A stretch of DNA of 64,000 nt, taken from NCBI GenBank assembly GCA_947683425.1, contig CANTUQ010000037.1, positions 7,208,501 through 7,272,500 of the forward strand, written 5' to 3'. The notes under the pieces were generated by a model. It made no database searches, was not told where the DNA came from, and saw only the letters and a list, made by a program, of their open reading frames with translations. Both the position numbers and the translations under genes were made by a program. The first letter of the stretch is position 1; the number at the start of each line of letters is the position of its first letter. Below, piece after piece: positions 23,405 through 33,700 of the stretch. Origin of the DNA: Excoecaria cochinchinensis (taxonomy: Eukaryota > Streptophyta > Magnoliopsida > Malpighiales > Euphorbiaceae).

Positions 23405-25150
23405 AGAAAAAAATTTTCTGGGAGTTTTTCTGATCTTATTTTTGATATTTTAGTACTATTTACTTTGGATTTTCTTTTTGTTAGATTACTTGCTGAGGAC
23501 AGCAAGTTGGTAAGTGTGGGGTGAGAACTTACTGAATGTGTCTGACCTTTAGTATTACTTTAGTATTTTAGTTATTTGTGTTGAATTTATTTACACTTTC
23601 GCACTTTATTTTTACTTGAGTATGCTTTCATTTTATTTTCGCTTTAATTATGCTTTGTGTCATGCTGTGTGTTTTTGTTTTAATTATTTAAGTTGTTTGA
23701 TTTGAGCTGATTGATTTCTTTCATGATTAGTTTAGTATGCTCTTAAGTGTTATTCCAGTTTAATTTTCAAACTTGAATAAGTTATTTAAAGCATCTAGTT
23801 AACAAGAGAGTAATTTTCTGTTTAAAAGTTTTTCTTCCTAACATTGTTCAAATTAGAACATACAATTAAAATTTCCAATATTTTGCACTCAGGCCAGTTT
23901 TTACAAATCGAAAAAATCAGCCATAAAATCTCTTGATCAGAAAGTCGTTAGAGCACTAGAACCTTCCTCATTGCCCTTCAAAACGATATAACAATTAAGG
24001 CATGAAAGTTGACATGATTTAGGCATCTTTCTTTGTTAAGTCACTTTAAATAAACTTTCTCCTACCTATGGAATTAACTACCCTTGTTAGCCAATTTTGA
24101 GCTTAATTGAGTATGCTAAATGCGTATTTCGAAAATTTTCTTGTTTGCATAACTTGTTACTATTAAACCTAAAAAGCCTTTAGCTTACCCTTATAGGAGA
24201 GCTGGCCACTCTAGGATTGTGGGGGGTTGCTGTTGGGAAGTTTGGGTGAGTGAGTTCATGTGGTGGTGTGAATAAGTTTCAATTTAATTGGCAAGAGTAA
24301 GATAGACTGAATGTTTTAGTAAGTTGGAAAGAAAAGAAAATGAAGATGAAGATAATGCCCTTTGTGATTTGGTATGAAATTTGGAGCTGATTATAAGTTA
24401 CTGAAATATTCAAGTGTGGGGTAGTTTATCTTTATTTACTTTAAAAAATAAATAAATAAATAATAAAAATAAAAATAGAGAAATAAATAAAGTTTATATA
24501 AAAATTCAAGTATGGGGTATCCTCTATTGTAAAATAAAATGTTTGGATGGTCAGGTTTGAGAAGGAAATTCCATCTTCTCATTTTCTTGTGATTTGAAAT
24601 TTTTTCATGAGAAGTAACTAAGTCTTGGCAATTTTGGTTAATTTGGAAGTAAGTTATGGAAAATTTTTATTGGGTAGCGGTAATAGTCGGTAGAGTGGCT
24701 GAATTTTTGTTGATTTTCTAAACTCTTCTTGTTAGCCATCACCGGTCAAACCTTTCATTACAACCTGTTTAAGACCTAATGATCATTTTTATGTCTTGAT
24801 TTGTTCAGTGGAGATGACCTTCGGGTTCAGGTACCAAAGGAGAGGCCTATGGTGTTTCTAGTGTTTCAATTGAGAAACCAGATGTGCATTCGTGCACTAA
24901 CTTACTTGGTCATTGATTGATTGGTGCTGGAATTTTAATTTTGAACATTATTAAAACTTTGGTTTTGGCCTTTGCACACACACACCGAAAATTTAATTGT
25001 ATTCTCTTCTTTTGAGTTTTGTTAGAGCATGAATTTCTCTCAAATGGAATTTACTAAGTGTTTTCTTGGTGTTTTGAATTTCCGTTTTCTTGCTTGAAAA
25101 TTGAGAAAGTTGGAATTGAAGACGTATTTTACTCGAGGGCGAGCAAAAGC
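23405..25150 (+). other. 3' untranslated region of Athila-like element with polypurine-like motifs
   Basis: About 1.75 kb without coding sequence. It holds repeated copies of a polypurine-like motif: taagtgtggggt at 23511, caagtgtggggt at 24411 and a variant caagtatggggt at about 24508. The functional copy is next to the 3' LTR at 25151. AT-rich tracts such as aaataaataa occur near 24450-24490. Confidence 0.75.
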
Positions 25151-25166
25151 TAAGTGTGGGGTATTT
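25151..25166 (+). promoter_or_regulatory. Polypurine tract region before the 3' LTR
   Basis: The sequence taagtgtggggtattt directly precedes TGATAAG of the 3' LTR. Athila-type elements use this position to prime plus-strand DNA synthesis. Confidence 0.75.
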
Positions 25167-26748
25167 TGATAAGTTCAAAATATATGTTATTTTTATATGA
25201 ATTTCCAGCTTACTTTTGAGTTTAGAAGTTCCTATTTCAATATATTTTTGTTAAAGTTTTATTAGATATTGTCTGATATACTAAAATGATATTTTATGTT
25301 GTTTTTGGCGTTTTTAGGTAGCTTACACGGCGGTAAGGTTATTCCTCACCGCCGTGTGAAATGAAAATAAAACACTGCAGCAGAAGGGTATTACACGGCG
25401 GTGAGGAATCCTCATACCGCCGTGTACAACGGGAATCATCACTTACGTAAGTAGTTACACGGCGGTGAGGCATTCTCATACCGCCGTGTAAAGCGTAAAA
25501 ATTCCAACATTTGCGGCGCTGGACACGGGGAGCAAAAATTCAAATTTGTTGACCAGAAGCCGTTTACACGGCAGTGATAGACTCCCATACCGCCGTGTAA
25601 CATGCATATAAACAAGATCTGCACAAAATCGAAGACTTGGAGGCCACCTTTTGACTTTGAACGGTTATTTAGGACTGAAGTTAGACATTAGGAGGGTGGA
25701 TCTTTTTGAAAAAAAAGGGAGATTTCATTTTATTTTCTCTGCAACCTAAGTTGAGATTTTTTTAGGTGTTTTGAGATTTAATTATTCAGTTGGGAGATCT
25801 GGAGGGTTTTGGGGAATTGGAGAATTTATCATCCATTTTGGATGTCTTATTAGCTGATTCAGTTGAAGAACGTCATTTTAGATTATTGTAAGAATTTCAT
25901 TTTCAGATTTCAAATGGGTAATATCAACTTCTCTCTATTTAATTTCGTTTTTATTTCAATGATGAGTGAGTAGTTCCTTTTCTTGTTAAGGGATGTCTTG
26001 AATCCTCAATAACCATGTGAATGCTTTGTGTGGATTGATTTATACATATGCTTAGTTTTATCTTCTCTGAATTAATCTGTTTTTTATTGAAATTAATACA
26101 AGTTGAGATTGATCTACCGTGATAATCTTTGATTGTAAATTGTTTCATGAACGTACACATACTCCGTTCTATTTCTATAGAGTTTCATTGATTTGATGAA
26201 TCTGGGATGGTAGTTAAATCTGTGGATCTCTATTTTAATAAGTTCAGAATTGTAGAAGATAATTGAGTTTTGATATCTGAATCCGGGATGGTAGGATCAT
26301 CTAAGCTTAGGACTTAAAACCTGTTTCGATGCTAAAATATGTGCTGAATCCGGGATGGTAAGTACATGTGTTAGAGAAGCTGAATCCGAAAGGCAGGCTA
26401 TGGTATAGGCTAGGTTGTTCACTGATCTGCATATGTGATTGATGTGTTTGAGTATTTACATGGCATTATTGGGGAGGATGGGTATTCCTTGGCAAGATCT
26501 TTCAGTTATTTCATTAAATCTGTATTGGTATTGAGTCTTTTAATATTCTTGAATTTATTATTTTATCAATTACAGTCCTTAATTTTTACTTAAAAACAAT
26601 TCATCACATCAAACAATTGGGAATTCTTTAGCATACATTTAATTGCCAAAATTTACGCAACTCAGTCCCTTGGGTTCGATAACTTGTGGTCTTAATTATA
26701 CATCACTATATTACTTGCCGATTCAGTACACTTGCTGAGGTCGCGTCA
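25167..26748 (+). repeat. 3' LTR of Athila-like element
   Basis: The 1,582-bp partner of 13448-15030 begins TGATAAGTTC after a polypurine tract and ends GGTCGCGTCA. It keeps the same four palindromes (25325-25598) and TATA box (25607-25612). One palindrome arm carries a G to A change (gcagt for gcggt at 25570-25574). Confidence 0.95.
25325..25598. repeat. Four 33-bp palindromes in 3' LTR
   Basis: The units lie at 25325-25357, 25393-25425, 25457-25489 and 25566-25598, the same spacings as in the 5' LTR (starts 68, 64 and 109 bp apart). Each is exactly 33 bp. The only arm change is G to A in the last unit. Confidence 0.95.
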
Positions 26749-26753
26749 ACTGG
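26749..26753. repeat. Target site duplication (right), Athila-like element
   Basis: This is the second copy of actgg, after the CA end of the 3' LTR. The CACTA exon continues from here. Confidence 0.93.
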
Positions 26754-27842
26754 TCGTCAACCGAGGCCCTCTCTATTGCCAATCGAAATTCTACTAATAG
26801 TAGGGGAGGACAAGAGGGAGTTAGTGTTTCTTTACACACTGGAGGAATATTGTCCCATTGCGAGCATGTTGACAGACTTGTAAGTATTCAAATATCTTAT
26901 TTTATACATGCTACTTTTTATTACAATTGTGTATCAACTATTTATTGCATTAGGAATTTTTTAACTGCAACACATGCACCTCTTGATAATAGGCCAAATA
27001 TTACTTTGAATGAAGGAGGATGGAAAAAATATTGTATAAGGAGTTTGAAATGGATTTTAATGGTGGATAATATAATTATAAATATATTTTCATGATTTTT
27101 AAACAGGAGGTTTGTTACAAATTTAGGGGAAACTCTGCCGAAATTTTATTAATCTATAGACAAGTGTTATTGTGTTGGGAGTTAGAATTATCTTCAGTTG
27201 GTATTAAAATAGTAATATATATAAGTACTTTTGTGGTTTTTGCATATTAGTTTTGATACAAATTTAAGTAAAATTCTGTTCAAATGTTTTCAACCTATAA
27301 TTTGTTTACAGGAGTCTAGTATGGGCAGAGCACCTTATCCGCATGAGTTGTTTTTGCATACACATACGCAAAATCATGACAATGTGACATTCATCAGCAA
27401 CCGAGTTAGATAAGTTCATATATGTTAATTTCACATTTTATTATTATTTTGTTATATCTTTTTAGTTTTATTTTAGTATTAGATAACATTCGAATAATTT
27501 TTATTAAAAGAGCGGGTACTAGAGAGTCTTCAAAGTCAACAGGCAGATGGTGAGAATGTCGACCATGCTACAGTATATTATGACGCAACTGGCGGTAGGG
27601 ACCACCGTGGATGGGTCTTCGGTTTGGGCTCTTATGTGAATACTTGCTATTTGCATGCCTCCTCATCCTCTACGACAACGGCTAGTAGACTTGTGGCGAC
27701 TATTAATGAGGTCATTGAGCTTTGCAGCATAGTGGACATTTTAATGAATCGTATTAATAGGTTAGAGGATTCCATTAGCCGAAAATTACCTGATGATAAG
27801 CAAGCACTGTCGGCTGATCGTCCACATTCACCTCCAGCTTAG
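26754..27842 (+). pseudogene. CACTA second gene, 3' part
   Basis: The frame of the exon cut at 13447 resumes here: SSTEALSIANRNSTNSRGGQ, then HTGGILSHCEHV, ending with a GT donor at about 26881. Further exons encode GRAPYPHELFLHTHTQ (about 27311-27412), a typical Transposase_24 downstream motif, and a last exon (about 27508-27842). The last exon has a helical region (TINEVIELCSIVDILMNRI, then LEDSISRKLPDDKQ) before its stop at 27840-27842. A 13.3-kb retrotransposon lies in the middle of the gene, so a normal product is very unlikely. Confidence 0.75.
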
Positions 27843-27899
27843 TTAGTATTTTTAATTTTTTCACGTACTTTTATTTGTAGTCTTACTAAATAACATACA

Positions 27900-28860
27900 T
27901 ATTGAAACAAAAGTTCTTTCATTAACACAAATCAGCTTCAAGAGCTGAGAACAACCAAGGAGGAGGAGTATCCATCCAAATAACAAGGCCAAACAGAGAA
28001 TGCGAACCCCTAGCTAACCTGTGGGCGATCTAATTCGCTGACCTCTTAACAAAACCAAACTTAATGTTTGAAGAAAAAGAACTAAGACTTAGGCAATCAT
28101 CCACAATTAGACCTAGAGTCGAACCATATTTAGACTTGGAACACAAAGCTTGTATTATGGTTTTCGAATCAGACTCAATAATGACTCGAGAAATATCTTG
28201 AGATTTAATCCAACTTAAGGTTTCACGAATTGCTAAGCATTCTGACAAACTAGGAGAGTTTGAGTAAGGCAATGGACCCTGCCCTGCTGCCAAGAAATGG
28301 CCTAAATTATTTCTCAAAATGAACCCAAAACCAGCTTTTTTCTCATCAGCAAACAAAGTTGCATCAACATTGAGCTTAAACCAGGTTAGGGGAGGAGCTT
28401 GCCACCTGCAAATGATGTCCGTTGCTGAATTAACAAGAGCTACAGCCACTGACTAAAGAGAATTGATGGCCAAACTAAAATCCTTCAAAAGCATGATAGC
28501 CTCGTGTAAGATGCCATTGCCTTGCTTGCTCTTCCCATTCCAAACAAAATCATTCCTATGCTTCCAAATACATCAACACAACATACTAGCTTCTGCACAC
28601 TTATCATTCGAAAGATTACTTAGAAAAAACTTTAGCCAATCCGCAAAATTCAAAAAGGATCCCCTGAGTTGGCCACAATTAGATCAGGTCCAGCACTCCC
28701 TTGCCAAAGGACAATCAAGGAGAGCATGACTTGTGGTTTCAACCTCCAAACCACACAACCTGCAAATAACTTCAACATCCACTTTCCTTAAAGTCAAAAC
28801 AGAATTAGTTGGCCTTAACTTAACATCAAAACAATGGGATAGAACCGTTTTACATAACAG
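27900..28860 (-). pseudogene. LINE 3' fragment: zinc-ribbon (zf-RVT) and RNase H
   Basis: Read on the minus strand, a zf-RVT-like part (about 28860-28460: ICRLCGLEVETTSHALLDCPLA) precedes an RNase H-type domain at 28449-28030. That domain shows WFKLNVDATLF, GFGFILRNNLGHFLAAG, SLSECLAIRETLSW and VIIESDSKTIIQ. This is the end of ORF2 in plant LINEs. Frameshifts and stops lie between the two parts and the reverse transcriptase is missing beyond 28860. It is not the missing half of the LINE at 10.2-11.7 kb, because the order would be wrong on the shared strand. Confidence 0.83.
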
Positions 28861-30240
28861 TCAGGGAAACCTTACTGCTGTGTAGCCCTGTTTTATTGCA
28901 TGAAAACCCAGAATTCAGCAGGGTTACAGATCTCACTTACCTTGGACACTCCCAAAGGATGGATAAACACCATTTTTAAGCAAAGTGCCCTTCTAAACAA
29001 TTGTTCTCCAAGATGTTAACTTTCTCATGGCACGAATTTTAGGTCAATACAACATTCCAAACTCTAGATATAGCCTACATAATCCAAATTGTTCCCATTA
29101 GGGTGGCTAAACCCCTAAATAAAGTTTAAGCTCATTTTAGAGACTAAAGCCAGAATTAGCCCAAGGCTATTTCTAACAAAAAGGTAGAGTTGCGTCTTAA
29201 TTTTTCAACCCCACCAAAATCATGCAATTTGGAGTTGTATAACTCCACTAATACTCGAAATAAATACTAAGCGTTAGATGAAAATTTGAGTAGAGTTTTC
29301 CTTAAAACTCATCATGCCCCAAACTCAATAAATTTAACTCAATTCATAATAATTTCAACCCAAATCTGTTTTACACATTCCCATATAACAGATTTATCAT
29401 ATAATATGCAATAACATGAAAATTTCCCAAACCTTCTTCTTGCTCTTCCCTTGGCTTCAATTTGCTACTCTTTCCACCGCCTTCTCTTTCCCTTTATCTC
29501 CAAAATCTCTCTCTTCTACAAATCATACCATAAATCATCAAAATACAATATTCACAACAACCCCTAGACTCACACGGTAGAGGAAGAAAGAAAAATACAT
29601 AACAATACTTACCCCTTTTTAACGCACAAAACACTTAGGTTTACTTGCCTAGCTAGAAAGAGACCAAAACATAATTTTAATGGAGGATGGAAGGAAGAAG
29701 AAGAAGAAGAAGAAAATGGCAGCTTGTGGGAAGAAGAGGGCGAATTCTTGGTCCCAATTCACCGTCCTTCATGGCTTTTAAAGCCATGCATATCTCTTAT
29801 TTTCTCCTTCAAATCTCATTCATCCAAATGCCAACTTGTGATTGGTCTTCCATCAAATTCTTGCATTAGCCACTTAATTAAATTAATTTCATGCATTAGC
29901 ATAATAAACTTCTCATTCCGTGCATTTAAGTTCATATTGATTAAATGACAATTTTAACCCTACTTTTTCAATTAATATCGGTTATATCCCAAATACAAAT
30001 ATTTAATCAAATGCACACCTTACATCATTCTCGTAACCTAATAGTATTTAAAATCCTTAAGAGTTTAAATCGGAACCTTATATGTCATGCCATGTCAACA
30101 TCTAACATGGCACTAACATTGATTTATGGGTAACGTGATATAATATGGGACATCTTCTAATTGAATAAAATTTTATGTGATAATTTAGTGCGCCACCCGA
30201 GCAAATCAAGCGTCAAAATCCAACCCTATTGACCTTGCCA
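28861..30240. other. Probable LTR-like repeat, unresolved
   Basis: About 1.4 kb separate the LINE fragment from the HSP90 3' flank. No coding sequence is seen. A purine-rich (gaagaa)n stretch at 29690-29715 and repeated T/C-rich leader-like sequence resemble plant LTR U5/R regions. A possible LTR end is gggaca at 30147-30152, but no partner end or target duplication was found. Confidence 0.3.
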
Positions 30241-30782
30241 ACAAATATCACCATTCAATTATTTTTCACCTTAAAAATACCAAAAAATAAATAAATAAAT
30301 ACTTTTGTCACATGTCAGCGATGTAATTAACCAAGAAACAGGAATTGTTAACTATGGAACTATGTGAGGGGCACTATATTTGTCTAGTTGTGCATCCCAC
30401 TCAACAAATGTAGACGCATTAAGCTCTCCATATGCTCTTAGACTTGTATTTATGTCTTTTAGTACGAACCAATGGAATTAATTGTCCCCCTAATTTTACC
30501 TTGAGATATCATAGAACCCGTTAAATTCCGTCTACTGTATCAATTTCTAGAGTGTTTTCAGTGGAAAGAAAACTCATATTGTGCAGATCATTCGAAAACC
30601 TTAAATTAAACTCTTTTAAAAACTGATAAAAAAGGAGTTTTAGTGACTCGTAGTTACATCCGATTTCCCATCCCATTATCAACTCGGCCCTAAAACCTTT
30701 CCTGAATATCATGTGCATAGCTACATGGAAATAGAGCGAAAAATATATATATGTATATCTCAGTTGCTGCCTATCATCATCT

Positions 30783-33700
30783 TCACTTGTTGCTACCAAC
30801 TTCGACTGGCTCAACTATCTCAGCTTCCATCGTTTGTGTACTGTGAGGCTGAGAACATGGAGGATTGCTCACCTCAGCAGGAGCTGACCATTTCCCTGAA
30901 ATAGCCATCCCCATCATCTCATATATCTTCCCACCGAGCTGCGCCGGATTCTCAGGCTGCAAGGACAACCGTACAATACATTAACAAATAAAACCTTAAT
31001 TTTTATGGCAAGGCTCATAAAAGAAGCAAACCCAGTTAAAGCCACTTCCATTACTCCCATGGTCAAATTAGAGATGCTCTTTCATGAAGCATGCTAACAA
31101 GTGGATCATAATTTCCATACAATAGGCTAATTTCAGATTCTTTATTGAAAGCAATAAAAAGAACTCACTGTAAATCCACTGGAGACTAAAGCTGCATCAT
31201 AGAGAAGATCAACAGCTTTAAGAGCATCGTTGTCATCTGGGTTACTCCTGCATGCCTCCTGCAATCATTTAAAAGGTTATAGAGGATGCCATTCCCATCA
31301 ATGATCAAGTCTCCATACAACAGGTTTTGTGAACAAGTGAAAAGACAAGAAAGAGAAATATCGTCCATACATTTAAGCTTTTTATAATCGCATGTTCTGG
31401 GTTGATCTCAAACACCCTTCTGCCTCTCATGAATTCCAGGCTTGAAGTGTCACCAACAGTTTGAGACTTCATTAACCTAAAAAATTTTACTCATTTCAAA
31501 CAGGAATGTAAAAATATATGCTAAATTGTATGATCGAGATAACAAGACATAATTTTACCTTTCCATGTTAGCAGACCAACCGAATTTCCCAGATACAAGG
31601 ACACAGGGTGATGAGCTTAGGCGGTTTGATATTTGTACACTGGCAACCTTGTCACCCAGACGCTTCTTAATCCAATCACAAGTTTGGCCAAACTCCTGCT
31701 TCATCACCTTCTCTTTTTCCTCATTCTTGTCACCTGGAAAAGTTGAGCATGTGAATGATAATGTTCCCGAGTGGAGATTAATAATCTAATATGAATGGGC
31801 TAAAAACATTTCCATACAAGCTCAGATCCCAATCAATAAGGAACTACCAAACTAAATTTGTCATCAGAGACCAACTGGTGTATAATGATCAATTGGTCAA
31901 ATGAATAACCTAATTTGGCAGACCCAGAAGCGTCAACTGGTGAATCATGATTAATTAGTCAAATGCATAAGATAATTTGGCAGGCCCAGAAGCATCAGCA
32001 TTGACAATGCTTTCTTGGAAACAGTTCACAAAATATGTAAATGTCGTCCACTTTAAAAAGACATTCAAACAATATATGATGATTCATACAACTGTACCTA
32101 AATCCAAGTCTTCCTTGCTGATATCAACAAAATTCTTCTCCTTGTATGATTTCAGGTTCTGGACAGCAACCTCATCAATAGGATCAACCAAGAACAGCAC
32201 CTACATAAGTAATAACAAAAAAGTGCCCATGAATATGAGAGCAATGCACAAAAATAAACAGATAAAAGGTTCCAAGATTTTCTAATAAGAATTTTACATA
32301 CTTCAAGATCCTTCTCAGCAAGTCTCTCCAAGAAAGGTGTATTCTTGGCACTGTTCACACTGTCAGAAGCAATGTAATAAATATCCTTCTGATCAGGTTT
32401 CATGTTCTCAACATACTCATCCAAACTTATCATCTCCTCCTCACTTTGGGAAGAGAAGAACCGAAGCAGTGGTGCAATACGTTTGTGGTTTTCACGATCC
32501 TCGATACAACCCAGTTTCAAGTACTTTCCAAAGTTATCCCAGAACCTCTCATAATCCTACAACAAAAGAAAAGCATATCATTCGGCGGTTTAAAAAAAAA
32601 AGGCGATGAAATATATTACACTCCAATATGTTTAGGGATTCGAGAATGACGATTCCTGATCAATATAAAAAAGGTTAATAGACCTGATTGAAAAAAGTGA
32701 GCATACCTCTCTATTCTCACTCATGGAAATTCCCAAAATCATGTCAAAAGCCTTTCTAACCAAGCGTTTCCGCATGATCCGTACCTTCAAATGCAAAATA
32801 ATGAACATCAGAAAGATATGACTAGACGTAATAATTCAGTACAATGTCTCAGAAACTTTCAGGAGATTGCATGTTGGATTTACATACAATGCGACTTTCT
32901 TGAAGAATCTCCCGTGAAACATTGAGAGGAAGGTCATTTGAGTCCACAACACCTTTCACAAAGCTTAGATATCGAGGGAACTAAACAATGAAAACCAAAA
33001 AGGATTATTGTAAGTAAATTCACATTTGATATGGATGTGGGGGTGGGGGGAGATGGAGGATCTCAATCTTCTTACCAGCTCTCCATCAAAATCATCTGAA
33101 ATAAATACTCTTTTCACGTACAGCCTGATATTTTTTGTCTTGGGACTAACTATGTCATCCTTTCCTGTGGGTGCTACAGCTGGCACATAGAGAACAGACC
33201 TGAACTCCACCTCACCCTGTTAAATCAACCAGCATTTGCTTGGTAAGCAAATATATAGCAAGCACAATGTCAGCAAGGTAAATCAGACATTAGTCAAAAC
33301 ATCTGGTCGATAGTAAAATCTGTTCAGAACATGTGTCAAAAGGACATTGATGGTGTACTTGTCAATGGTTATCAACTTAACCAAATTTTCTCGGTTTTTA
33401 ACAAAATATGATTACTGCAATTTTTTTAAGAAACCAATGCAGACTGATCCAAAATATCAAAGAGATAACTTTATTTGTTACCAAGGGAAACAGCCACATC
33501 CGGAAAGCAATTTGTTATTACCTCTGTGGTGAAATGCGAGGATGCCAAAGGATCCAAGTATTCATTGAATGTTTTCTTGTAAAATTCATTGTACTCCTCT
33601 GTAGATACTTCCTTAGGGCTGCGAAGCTGCAAATACCAAAGCACTGATGTCACAAGCTTTGCTACAAGAATAGCATTTAAGTAGGCACCTTCAACATCTA

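Larger units (their letters stand above)
13448..26748 (+). mobile_element. Complete Athila-like LTR retrotransposon, 13.3 kb
   Basis: The element has two near-identical LTRs (13448-15030 and 25167-26748), a perfect 5-bp target duplication (actgg), a tRNA-Asp-type primer site, gag-protease, RT-RNase H-integrase, an env-position ORF and a polypurine tract. Order, primer type, the DLGAS protease motif and an ORF after integrase all fit the Athila lineage of Ty3/gypsy. By eye the LTRs differ at about 21 substitutions and one indel in 1.58 kb (about 1.3%), so insertion was recent. Coding regions already carry premature stops, so this copy is not autonomous. Confidence 0.93.
11718..27880 (+). mobile_element. 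CACTA (En/Spm) transposon, deleted, split by a retrotransposon
   Basis: The left end begins CACTACAAAAAAA, the classical CACTA terminal repeat, placed inside LINE ORF1. Subterminal repeats follow, then the tail of the main transposase, then a second gene whose exons continue beyond the Athila-like insertion (13448-26748). Without that insertion the element is about 2.9 kb. The main transposase catalytic domain is missing, so it is a non-autonomous deletion derivative. The right end is uncertain. TTTATTTGTAGT near 27870-27880 resembles a decayed terminal repeat, but no 3-bp duplication matches. Confidence 0.8.

Noticed and set aside
27900..28860. LINE fragments at 10-11.7 kb and 27.9-28.9 kb as one LINE split by the CACTA element
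   Set aside because: On the shared minus strand the RNase H part would lie upstream of ORF1 and endonuclease, which is the wrong order.
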